Source: Armatimonadota bacterium (GTDB lineage: Bacteria > Armatimonadota > Fimbriimonadia > Fimbriimonadales > ATM1). From it: a stretch of DNA of 9,819 nucleotides. Positions 1-5,949 of this stretch are shown here, piece after piece. The stretch covers positions 1-9,819 of the forward strand of contig RFHN01000096.1 of the NCBI GenBank assembly GCA_003695835.1, written 5' to 3'. The notes under the pieces are model-generated. The model did not search any database. It worked only from the letters and a program-made list of their open reading frames with translations, and was not told where the DNA came from. Numbering within the stretch: position 1 is the first letter of the stretch; every line of letters begins with the position of its first letter. A program made the position numbers and the translations under genes.

Positions 1-432
1 GGTCAACACGACCAGACTGCCGACGCCAACCGCAAGCAACAGCCGGATCCCCGAAAGGCGAATCTGGCGCGCGCGCTCTGCTTCGTCCTCGTCCGATGCC
101 TGTTCGCGGTGAGGCGCCGCGCCGTAGCCCGCCTTCTCGACCGCCTCGATCAGCCTCTCAAGGGGCACCGTGGGAGCGGCGCGAACGACCGCGCTCTCGG
201 ATGCGAGGTTCACAGACGCGTCCGCAACTCCCTCCACCCGCTTGAGGACCTTCTCCACGCGTGCCACACACGCGGCGCACGTCATGCCGGTGATGTCGAG
301 CTCGACCTCGCGCCCCGTAGCGGACGGTTTCGAGGAACGATCCGAGGACGCCTCTTTCTCTTTCCCAGCGAAGAAAAAGGCGTAGATGCCCGCGATTGCC
401 GCGAGACCCGCCAGTAGGATTACGACTTGCAT
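1..432 (-). CDS. copA: Copper-translocating P-type ATPase, N-terminal 144 residues (3' end outside window)
   Basis: Probable Cu(I)-exporting P1B ATPase, cut by the window edge before the actuator and phosphorylation domains. Visible parts: a hydrophobic helix at residues 3-21, a short charged and serine-rich linker, and a heavy-metal-associated (HMA) domain at about 42-105. The HMA domain carries the ligand motif GMTCAAC (C52, C55), the classic CopA form. A charged segment (108-125) follows, then the start of the next membrane helix (about 129-143). The ATG is the only sensible start: the codon just before it in frame is a TGA stop, and no useful start lies between it and the HMA domain. It overlaps the end of the CopZ-like gene by 13 bp, so translation is probably coupled; no strong ribosome site is visible. 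The helix in front of the HMA domain is unusual, since CopA normally begins with cytosolic HMA domains. Specificity for copper rather than silver or another metal cannot be fixed without the membrane CPC motif. Confidence 0.85.
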   Translation of the reverse strand, partial: MQVVILLAGLAAIAGIYAFFFAGKEKEASSDRSSKPSATGREVELDITGMTCAACVARVEKVLKRVEGVADASVNLASESAVVRAAPTVPLERLIEAVEKAGYGAAPHREQASDEDEAERARQIRLSGIRLLLAVGVGSLVVLT

Positions 433-638
433 TCAGTCACGTCGAATCCCGCCTCTTCGAGAGCCGACGCGATCGCCTCCGCACTCGCAGGGCTGTCGAA
501 TTCGACCTGGACGGTCTGCGCCGGGATGTCCACTTCGACGTTCGTCACGCCGGTGATTCCTTGCGCCGCGTCCTTGACGCGCTTCGCGCAGCTTTCGCAA
601 TGGATGTCCGGGCTCTTGAGGGTTACCGTGGTGCTCAT
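420..638 (-). CDS. copZ: CopZ-like copper chaperone (single HMA domain)
   Basis: A 72-residue protein that is one complete heavy-metal-associated domain, the usual size of bacterial CopZ. The metal ligands are C14 and C17 in the loop DIHCESC, which replaces the more common GMTCxxC. The rest fits the beta-alpha-beta-beta-alpha-beta fold, ending in a typical EEAGFDV strand. A further cysteine (C70) sits two residues from the C-terminus. Family role: a cytosolic carrier handing Cu(I) to the HMA domain of CopA. The next gene downstream is such an ATPase and overlaps by 13 bp, which supports this role. It starts 22 bp after the PrpD-like gene. The ATG has AAAGG almost touching it, too close for a normal ribosome site, while a TAAACT hexamer lies 6 nt upstream, so it may be read from a leaderless message. 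A mercury-type carrier is possible but less likely. Confidence 0.88.
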   Translation of the reverse strand: MSTTVTLKSPDIHCESCAKRVKDAAQGITGVTNVEVDIPAQTVQVEFDSPASAEAIASALEEAGFDVTECKS

Positions 639-656
639 ACCTTTAGTTTACTCTAC
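639..656 (-). promoter_or_regulatory. Candidate -10 region for copZ-copA
   Basis: On the minus strand, TAGAGT (655-650) overlaps TAAACT (650-645), which lies 6 nt before the copZ ATG. A transcript started from TAAACT would begin at or next to the ATG (leaderless). A weak -35 candidate, TTTGTC, lies 16 nt upstream inside the PrpD-like coding end. This would let the copper pair be expressed apart from the gene before it. No obvious CueR- or CsoR-type operator is visible. Confidence 0.4.
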
Positions 657-660
657 GCCG

Positions 661-2040
661 CTACACGACAAAGCCTTGCACAAGCTCGTTCAGGTCCTCA
701 ACCTTCTCCAGGTTCCACATCTCCTCGAGGACGTGCTCGATCTGGACGTCCCGAAGCATGGGGTCAGCCATTCGGCGGAACTTGGCGACAACCTCGTCGT
801 CGCTCATCGGGTTTAAGGCGTGGCCTCGCGGGGCTACGGCTTCTTTCGTGTAGGTGCGCCCGTCCTTCAGCCTGACGGTAATGCGGTTCGGGATGCCCTC
901 TTCGGGATAAAGAAGGTCGTAGGGTTCGTGCGGGACGACCGTGGTCCGGGCGACGACGTCCAGCAGCGTCTCGTCGGTAAAGCGCTCCGGCTCGAAGGAG
1001 TCCATCCAGATATGTCCGTCCACGAGCGCCGCGCAGGTGATGTACTGGATGGAGTGGTCCGCGGTTTCCCGGCTCTTGGGGCGGCTCTTCTCCGGATCCT
1101 TGGCGATGATCTCCCAACTCGCGGTGAACGTTTCGATGTTGACGGATTCGATCTCGTTGGGGTCGAGCGGCCCACCGTGTTCTTCCACGATCTCCAGCGC
1201 GGCGTCAATCGCGCTCTGGCTGTGATACTCGGCGGGGTACTTCTTGATATAGGTGCGGTTGATCATGTACGGCTCGCCGCCCTCGCCGCCGAGGACTTCG
1301 ATGTCGAAGGTCTCGCCGCGGCAGATCTGATCGAAGAACGCCATCTCCCCTTCGAAGATCGGGCCGGGGCCGGTCATGCTGAGGTGCGCGAGCAACGTGG
1401 CAAAGACGCCGTTTCGCGACGCGTTCGCAAAAGCGCAGCCCTTCCACATGCTCAGCTCACCCGCGCGGGTGATTCTCATCGCGTTGTTGGGTGTGGCGGC
1501 GAGGCCGAAAGCGTGAACGAACTGCGTTTCGTCGAACCCGAGCAGGTGACCGCAACCGGCCACCGTCGAAAATGAGCCATAAGTTACGTGATCCCATCCC
1601 TTCGCTCGGATCGAGTAGGCATCGCACAAGCGGCACTGAATCTCATACGAGAGGATGATCGCCTCGATGAGTTCCTGACCGCTGCATTCGAACGCCTCGG
1701 CAATCGCGAGCAAGGCGGCGATGTTGTCGGACGGGTGCGCCGGCTCTTTGCTGAGGTACGTGTCGTTGAAATCGAGGTATCGGAACATCGTTCCGTTCGC
1801 AAAGGCGGCAAGCTCGGGAGAGGATTGGTGCGCGGTTCCGATGACGGTTGCGCCGAGGGTGTCACTGGAGACAGCGCGAGCAAGTTCGCGGGCGATCTTT
1901 GGTGGGTCGGCGAGATAGGCGCCCATGGCGCACCCCATCGAGTCAATCACGCGCCGCTTCGCCTCGTGAATCGCCTCTTTGGGCAGGTCGCGAGGCGGAA
2001 AGTTGGCGCAATAGGCGGCAAGCTTCTCTGCAAGGTTCAT
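661..2040 (-). CDS. MmgE/PrpD family protein (2-methylcitrate dehydratase / cis-aconitate decarboxylase fold)
   Basis: A full-length (459 aa) member of the MmgE/PrpD family, which includes 2-methylcitrate dehydratase (PrpD), cis-aconitate decarboxylase and iminodisuccinate epimerase. Family blocks seen in order: FRYLDFNDTY (86-95), HPSDN (102-106), WDH (149-151), MWKGCAFANASRNG (198-211), IKKYPAEYHSQ (265-275), ETADHSIQYI (325-334) and PRGHALNPMS (404-413). The aspartate of FNDT (D93), H102, H151, K200 and K267 sit where the family's active-site residues are expected. There is no signal peptide, so it is cytosolic. No prpB, prpC or acn gene is adjacent, so a methylcitrate-cycle role is not supported by context and the substrate is unknown. 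It diverges from purE and lies 22 bp before copZ. No Shine-Dalgarno sequence precedes the ATG; a TAACCT hexamer lies 10 nt upstream, suggesting a leaderless or very short-leader message. Confidence 0.9.
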   Translation of the reverse strand: MNLAEKLAAYCANFPPRDLPKEAIHEAKRRVIDSMGCAMGAYLADPPKIARELARAVSSDTLGATVIGTAHQSSPELAAFANGTMFRYLDFNDTYLSKEPAHPSDNIAALLAIAEAFECSGQELIEAIILSYEIQCRLCDAYSIRAKGWDHVTYGSFSTVAGCGHLLGFDETQFVHAFGLAATPNNAMRITRAGELSMWKGCAFANASRNGVFATLLAHLSMTGPGPIFEGEMAFFDQICRGETFDIEVLGGEGGEPYMINRTYIKKYPAEYHSQSAIDAALEIVEEHGGPLDPNEIESVNIETFTASWEIIAKDPEKSRPKSRETADHSIQYITCAALVDGHIWMDSFEPERFTDETLLDVVARTTVVPHEPYDLLYPEEGIPNRITVRLKDGRTYTKEAVAPRGHALNPMSDDEVVAKFRRMADPMLRDVQIEHVLEEMWNLEKVEDLNELVQGFVV

Positions 2041-2081
2041 AACGCGGCGGAGGTTACCCCGTCGGGTAGAGTCCGCCGAAC
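2041..2081. promoter_or_regulatory. Divergent promoter region with symmetric 34-bp dyad
   Basis: The whole space between the two divergent start codons is 41 bp. It contains an inverted repeat centred at 2061.5, with arms 2045-2059 and 2064-2078. Both arms read GGGTANNNTCCGCCG outward, so 12 of 15 positions match. Each arm contains a TANNNT hexamer pointing at its own gene: TAGAGT (2067-2072) ends 9 nt before the purE ATG, and TAACCT (2056-2051) ends 10 nt before the PrpD-like ATG. Neither gene has a Shine-Dalgarno match. The layout suits two facing, overlapping promoters making leaderless or near-leaderless transcripts. The dyad could also be an operator. No clear -35 element is seen. Confidence 0.55.
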
Positions 2082-2567
2082 ATGGTTGGGATCATCATGG
2101 GAAGCGACTCCGACCTGCCGGTGATGGAGCAGGCGGAAGCTGTGTTGAAAGAGTTCGGCGTCCCCTATGAACTCGACGTCATGAGCGCCCACCGCTCGCC
2201 CGACAGGGTACGCGAGTGGGTCTCGACGGCGCGCGACCGAGGGCTGAAGGTGATCATCGCGGGGGCGGGAATGTCAGCGCACCTCGCCGGCGTGGTCGCC
2301 GCGCATACCACGCTGCCGGTCATCGGCGTGCCCCTGGCGAGCGGCGCCCTCAACGGCGTTGACGCGCTCTATAGTACCGTCAACATGCCGCCCGGTGTTC
2401 CGGTTGCGACGGTGGCGGTGGACGGCGCGCGCAACGCGGGCATCCTCGCCGTGCAGATTCTGGCGACGTCCGATGCGAGCCTCGCCGCCAAACTGGAGGA
2501 CTTCAAGAAAAAGATGGCGGCCAAGGTCGAGGAGCGCAGCAAGAAGCACCGTCGCTCGACCCTGTAG
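2082..2567 (+). CDS. purE: 5-(carboxyamino)imidazole ribonucleotide mutase (PurE, class I)
   Basis: Catalyses conversion of N5-CAIR to CAIR in de novo purine synthesis, in the cytosol. At 161 aa it is the usual size of bacterial PurE. Motifs: GSDSD (7-11, binds the nucleotide phosphate), the hallmark MSAHRSP (34-40) with catalytic H37, AGAGMSAHLAGVVAAHT (60-76), PVIGVP (79-84) and the SALYS/NMPPGVPVATV-like block (95-111). The AGAGMSAHL form is that of class I enzymes, which normally work with PurK; no purK follows here, so it must lie elsewhere if present. The C-terminus is a lysine-rich tail (about 142-159). The gene stands alone on the plus strand, divergent from the PrpD-like gene and convergent with the PLP enzyme gene. 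Two hairpins follow its stop codon. The ATG has no Shine-Dalgarno sequence but a TAGAGT box 9 nt upstream. Confidence 0.97.
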   Translation: MVGIIMGSDSDLPVMEQAEAVLKEFGVPYELDVMSAHRSPDRVREWVSTARDRGLKVIIAGAGMSAHLAGVVAAHTTLPVIGVPLASGALNGVDALYSTVNMPPGVPVATVAVDGARNAGILAVQILATSDASLAAKLEDFKKKMAAKVEERSKKHRRSTL

Positions 2568-2574
2568 CGCCTCC

Positions 2575-2615
2575 CCCCGCCCAGCGGGGCTGGCTGCCGG
2601 CTCGGCGGAGCCTTT
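2575..2615 (+). terminator. Candidate transcription terminator after purE (two hairpins)
   Basis: Starting 8 bp after the purE stop, CCCCGC (2575-2580) pairs with GCGGGG (2584-2589) across a 3-nt loop. Then GGCTC (2599-2603) pairs with GAGCC (2608-2612) across GGCG, and is followed by TTT (2613-2615). The second hairpin has the form of a weak intrinsic terminator. The T-run is short, so confidence is modest. Confidence 0.4.
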
Positions 2616-2658
2616 GCGAAGCGGCGTTATGAAGCGGCTCGCGAGCGGTGTGAACCCC

Positions 2659-2674
2659 CCACAGCAGGCTGTGG
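2659..2674 (-). terminator. Perfect hairpin just after the PLP-enzyme stop codon
   Basis: CCACAG (2659-2664) and CTGTGG (2669-2674) pair perfectly around a 4-nt loop, 2 bp beyond the stop codon of the minus-strand operon. It could end the long minus-strand transcript or stabilise its 3' end. It is followed by a G-run, not a U-run, on that strand, so it is not a textbook intrinsic terminator. Confidence 0.3.
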
Positions 2675-2676
2675 AA

Positions 2677-3840
2677 CTACCCGCCCAAGGCGTCCAGCGC
2701 TCGGCGGAGGTCTTCGATGAGGTCGGAGGCGGTCTCCAGGCCGACCGACAGACGTATCACCCATGTCTCGCCGTCAAGCAGCGGAACCGGAATGGCGAGG
2801 CTCTCGTGCCCGCCCCACGAAACGCCGATCTGGAACAACTGGAGCCGGTCGCACACCGCGAAGGCCATCGCCTTGCTTGAGTTCTTGAGTCGGAACGAGA
2901 GCATCCCGCTCGCCCCCGTCATCTGCTTTTCGATGAGGGCGCGGGCAGGGTGGTCGGTCAGGCCGGGATAGTTCACCACCTCGACCGCCGGGTGGCTGCG
3001 CAGGAATAGCGCGACCTCGGTTGCCGACTGCTGATGTCGCTGCATCCGAATCGGGAGCGTCCGGAGGGAGCGTGTGAGCAGCCAGGCGGCAAACGGATCG
3101 AAAGTGGCTCCGAAGAACTGCACTTCACGCCATGTCATCGCCTCGAGCCTCTCCCGTGAGCCGCAAACGCAACCGGCGACGATGTCGCTATGGCCGCCCA
3201 GATACTTGGTAACGCTGTGGACGACGAGGTCTACGCCAAACCGCGCGGGTTGTTGAAAGATCGGTGTCGCGGTGCTGTTATCGGCGATGACAACCGCCTC
3301 TCGTTCGTGAGCGAGCTGCGTCAAGGCTTCGAGGTCTTGAATCTCGAACTGGAGGGAGCCGGGCGACTCGAGGTACAGGAGCTTGGTGTTCGGCCGAAAC
3401 GCTTCGGACACCGCTTGCAGGTTGGTGGCGTCCGCAAACGTGGTCGCGACGCCGAACTTGGGCATGTATTCCCGCAGAAAGTTCTGGGTTGGCCCATAGG
3501 CCGCCGTGCTGCAAACCACGTGGTCTCCCTGAGCGACGACGGAAAGAATCGCAGCGGAGATCGCCGCCATGCCGCTGCCGAAGAGGCGACATTCTTCCGT
3601 CCCTTCGAGCATGGCGATCTTTCGTTCTGCAAGGCGCGTCGTCGGATTCGCGATCCGCGTGTAGTGGTACGCGTCGGACTCTTTGAGCATCACCTTCTCG
3701 AGGTCTGCGGCTCGTTCGAAAGTAAAGAGAGAGTTCTGATACAGTGGCGGAACGACGGCGCCAAACGGACGCTCCTCCTCGCCCAAGTGTTGGAGCAGCG
3801 TCTCTTTGTCTAAGGAAGAGAAAGATTCAAGTTCATCCAT
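2677..3840 (-). CDS. Cys/Met metabolism PLP-dependent enzyme (trans-sulfuration family lyase or sulfhydrylase)
   Basis: A 387-aa fold-type I PLP enzyme of the cystathionine gamma-synthase/beta-lyase/methionine gamma-lyase family, at normal family length. Key sites: Y60 and R62 (phosphate grip of the neighbouring subunit, YTRIANPT), GSGMAAI (88-94), Y115 (ring-stacking tyrosine, AAYGPT), D187 in ADNSTATP, the Schiff-base lysine K212 in HSVTKYLGGHSD (208-219), SWGGHESL (341-348) and R363 in VIRLSVGLE (361-369), which holds the substrate carboxylate. Motifs alone do not separate cystathionine beta- or gamma-lyase, methionine gamma-lyase and O-acetylhomoserine sulfhydrylase. The ATG at 3840 was chosen because the protein then begins like its relatives, and GGAG lies 11 nt upstream. 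This overlaps the esterase gene by 31 bp. A nearby NIL-domain gene (a fold known from methionine importers) supports a link to sulfur amino acids. Last gene of the operon. Confidence 0.92.
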   Translation of the reverse strand: MDELESFSSLDKETLLQHLGEEERPFGAVVPPLYQNSLFTFERAADLEKVMLKESDAYHYTRIANPTTRLAERKIAMLEGTEECRLFGSGMAAISAAILSVVAQGDHVVCSTAAYGPTQNFLREYMPKFGVATTFADATNLQAVSEAFRPNTKLLYLESPGSLQFEIQDLEALTQLAHEREAVVIADNSTATPIFQQPARFGVDLVVHSVTKYLGGHSDIVAGCVCGSRERLEAMTWREVQFFGATFDPFAAWLLTRSLRTLPIRMQRHQQSATEVALFLRSHPAVEVVNYPGLTDHPARALIEKQMTGASGMLSFRLKNSSKAMAFAVCDRLQLFQIGVSWGGHESLAIPVPLLDGETWVIRLSVGLETASDLIEDLRRALDALGG

Positions 3841-4736
3841 TCTCGGTTGTTCTCCAGCATGTCGGGGTCCCAATCGTGTCCCCCGGGGTACTCGACGAAG
3901 CGCTTCTGCGTGGTGGCGAGGTGATCGTAGACTGCCCGCGCCGTCTCGGGCCGGACGGCGGGGTCCTTGAGGCCGCAGGAGACCTGGGTCGGGACGCGGC
4001 AGCGGGTCGCCTGGTTGACGGTGTCGAAGTAAGAGATCGTGTGGAGGATGCGCTCCATAGGGACTCTGCTTCGTTGAGAGAAGTCCACGACCTCTTTGAG
4101 CGGGTAGCGATAGATCGGCTTGCTGAAAACCGACCGCATGGCGGAGAGGAACGGCATGTCCGCGACGACGCATTGGACCAGCGGGCACCACGCGCCGGCC
4201 CATAGCGCCATGCCGCCGCCTTGGCTGAGTCCGGCTGCACAGAGTCTATGACCGTCGGTTTCGGGAAGGTCGGCCAGGATGCGCACCGCGAGAAAGACGT
4301 CTTGAATGATGCGCTTCATCACCCAGGTATCCGGGCTTTCGATGCCATCGGCGAAGTAGCCGCGCTCAGGACGGTAGGCTTCCTCATGGAACGCGGGCAA
4401 GCCATGAACGTTGAACGAGAGGCTTACGAAGCCCTCGCGCGTGCTGTAAGGGTCGGGCAGGTGCGACCACCGGCCGTAGGCAGGGATCCAGAGGAACGCC
4501 GGCGCCTCGGCCTGCAGTTCGCGCGGGATTGCGATCCAGCCGTGCAATTCCATTCCGCTGACGCCCTGGAAGACGATCGTCTCGATTTGGTGGTGCGGAA
4601 GGTCACGCGCTTGCGCGGGAGCGCGGCTATAGGAAAGGGGCGCATCGCGGGCGCTCTCCCAAAGAGCCTGCCAAAACGCTTCGAAGCCGTCCGGCACATA
4701 CGGCTCGAGGAGCGGATTCGGGGTGTCAGGCTCCAA
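3810..4736 (-). CDS. Acetyl-xylan-esterase-like alpha/beta hydrolase (AXE1/cephalosporin-C deacetylase type)
   Basis: A probable carbohydrate-ester or related hydrolase of 308 aa, close to the 310-330 of the AXE1 family. Seen: an N-terminal PDGFEAFW block (15-22), as in family N-termini; an oxyanion-region segment around Y87 (PAYGRW); the nucleophile elbow GLSQGGG (169-175) with S171; an acid residue D258 in CGLKDPAVRPET (254-265); and H287 in GGHDWD (285-290). So a full Ser-Asp-His triad is likely. No signal peptide is present, so the enzyme is probably cytosolic and would act on imported or internal esters. Start: the TTG at 4736 overlaps the upstream NIL stop by 11 bp and gives a family-like N-terminus. 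An ATG at 4817 is possible but would add 27 basic, Pro/Ser-rich residues that fully overlap the NIL gene. No Shine-Dalgarno precedes the TTG, so translation is probably coupled. Substrate unknown. Confidence 0.82.
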   Translation of the reverse strand: MEPDTPNPLLEPYVPDGFEAFWQALWESARDAPLSYSRAPAQARDLPHHQIETIVFQGVSGMELHGWIAIPRELQAEAPAFLWIPAYGRWSHLPDPYSTREGFVSLSFNVHGLPAFHEEAYRPERGYFADGIESPDTWVMKRIIQDVFLAVRILADLPETDGHRLCAAGLSQGGGMALWAGAWCPLVQCVVADMPFLSAMRSVFSKPIYRYPLKEVVDFSQRSRVPMERILHTISYFDTVNQATRCRVPTQVSCGLKDPAVRPETARAVYDHLATTQKRFVEYPGGHDWDPDMLENNREWMNLNLSLP

Positions 4737-4965
4737 GACTGCGCTGGAGGGGGTCCACCCGGAGGCCGGTCGTCTGGAGCCAGGCGATGGCGCGTTGCAC
4801 CTCTTCGAGGGGGCCAATGAGTTCGATTTGCATCCAGCCGAAATCCTCGTCCACGTTCGCCTTGAGGATATTCACTTTGAGGTTGAAGTCCCGGGAGAGG
4901 CGCCAAATCCACGGCTCCTTCGTCTGTTCGTACTGGGCGGTTAGGTTGACTACGACGTGCTCCAA
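4726..4965 (-). CDS. Stand-alone NIL domain protein
   Basis: A 79-aa protein that is one NIL domain, the ferredoxin-like (ACT-like) fold otherwise found at the C-terminus of the methionine importer ATPase MetN, where it binds methionine and inhibits transport. Matching features: a first strand (3-9), the segment PWIWRLSRDFNLKVNIL (18-34) with the family's helix-then-NIL pattern, a second hairpin around GWMQIELIG (43-51), and a helix ending AIAWLQTTGLRV (59-70). It starts with TTG: GAGGAG lies 7 nt upstream, an excellent ribosome site, and no ATG is available. It sits between a MoxR gene and an esterase plus a Cys/Met PLP enzyme. A small methionine-sensing or regulatory partner is a reasonable inference, but there is no direct evidence for ligand or partner. 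Confidence 0.85.
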   Translation of the reverse strand: MEHVVVNLTAQYEQTKEPWIWRLSRDFNLKVNILKANVDEDFGWMQIELIGPLEEVQRAIAWLQTTGLRVDPLQRSLGA

Positions 4966-4995
4966 CGTGGTTCTCCTCGGATGCGCGGCATTCTA
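4966..4995 (-). promoter_or_regulatory. Candidate internal promoter and strong ribosome site before the NIL gene
   Basis: The 36-bp gap after the MoxR gene is the only real intergenic space in the nine-gene block. On the minus strand it holds TAGAAT (4995-4990), identical to the box at the head of the operon, then GAGGAG ending 7 nt before the TTG start. A start about 7 nt after the box would leave a leader of roughly 18 nt carrying the ribosome site. This would allow the NIL-esterase-PLP genes to be expressed separately. No -35 element is evident. Confidence 0.45.
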
Positions 4996-5001
4996 CCCAG
5001 G

Positions 5002-5949
5002 CTATCGCGGCACGGGCGCCTCTTCGAACAGGCCTAACGCTACTTGGTCTGCCGTGATTCCTTCGACTTCAGCCTCCGGGCGGAGCAGAAGGCGGTGGCG
5101 CAAGACGGGGAGCGCGACCTCTTTCACGTCGTCCGGCGTGATGAAGTTCCTGCCACGCAGGGCGGCCATACCCTTGGCGGTGAGCAACATCGCGATTCCC
5201 GCGCGCGGAGAGGCTCCGACGAGAATGTGCTCGTGATCCCGCGTTGCCCGAACGATCTGGTTGACGTATTCGAGGATGTGCGGTTCGACGGTGACCGCGC
5301 TCACCTCCGCATGAAGTTCGGCCAGTTGGCGCTCGTCTACGACGGTTTCAATACCGACCTCATCGAGATTCTGTGCGCGGAACCCCTTGGCAGTCCGGTT
5401 GAGGATCTCCAGCTCGTTCTCTGCGGACGGGTAGTCCACGACCAGCTTCATCAGGAAGCGGTCGAGTTGGGCTTCGGGAAGCGGATACGTGCCTTCGAAC
5501 TCAATCGGGTTTTGGGTTGCGAAGACAATGAACGGGTACGGCATGGGGAGGCGCTCCCCGTCAATGGTCGCGTGGCGCTCCTCCATCGCTTCGAGGAGGG
5601 CCGCTTGCGTCTTCGGCGGCGTGCGGTTGACCTCGTCGGCGAGCAGCACGGAGGTGAAGATCGGGCCCTTGCGAAGTTGGAACTCCCCGAGTTTGGCGTT
5701 GAAGACGTTCGTGCCGATGACGTCGCTGGGCATGAGGTCCGGGGTGAACTGGATTCGTCGGTACGTGAGGTTCAGCGTCTTGGCAAGGCAGCGAACGAGT
5801 AGGGTCTTCGCCACGCCAGGGACGCCCTCGAGCAGCACATGGCCGTCCGCAAACAGGGCGGAGAGAACGAGGTCCACCAATCGGTCCTGTCCGACGACTG
5901 CCTTGGCGATCTGTTGTCGAATCGAAACGCCAGCCTGTTCAACCGTCAC
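5002..5949 (-). CDS. MoxR-family AAA+ ATPase
   Basis: A cytosolic AAA+ ATPase of the MoxR class, at 315 aa the normal family size. Walker A is GVPGVAKT (42-49), Walker B VLLADEVNR (101-109, with D105 and E106), sensor 1 ATQNP (144-148), the family-typical YPLPEAQLDRF (155-165) and sensor 2 GASPRA (246-250, R249). The C-terminal lid domain follows to residue 315. MoxR proteins act as chaperone-like remodellers that mature or insert metal centres or assemble protein complexes, usually with VWA- and DUF58-domain partners, none of which is next to it. Start: a GTG at 5949, giving a family-like N-terminus, 9 nt after an AGAGG in a purine-rich tract and overlapping the upstream gene by 11 bp. An ATG further upstream would add 35 basic residues lying wholly inside the neighbour gene. 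The target of this ATPase is not known; the upstream secreted proteins are cotranscribed candidates for a shared process. Confidence 0.94.
   Translation of the reverse strand: MTVEQAGVSIRQQIAKAVVGQDRLVDLVLSALFADGHVLLEGVPGVAKTLLVRCLAKTLNLTYRRIQFTPDLMPSDVIGTNVFNAKLGEFQLRKGPIFTSVLLADEVNRTPPKTQAALLEAMEERHATIDGERLPMPYPFIVFATQNPIEFEGTYPLPEAQLDRFLMKLVVDYPSAENELEILNRTAKGFRAQNLDEVGIETVVDERQLAELHAEVSAVTVEPHILEYVNQIVRATRDHEHILVGASPRAGIAMLLTAKGMAALRGRNFITPDDVKEVALPVLRHRLLLRPEAEVEGITADQVALGLFEEAPVPR

Noticed and set aside
820..1575. A 251-codon plus-strand frame opposite the PrpD-like gene.
   Set aside because: The opposite strand encodes a full-length family member with all conserved blocks; the frame has no recognisable domain.
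2041..2081. The dyad as a transposon end or attachment site.
   Set aside because: No second copy, no target duplication and no recombinase gene in the window; its exact fit between two start codons favours promoter/operator use.
3841..4203. N-terminal extension of the PLP enzyme by about 120 residues.
   Set aside because: The extra part is a shadow of the esterase gene and has no place in the family; the ATG at 3840 with GGAG upstream fits.
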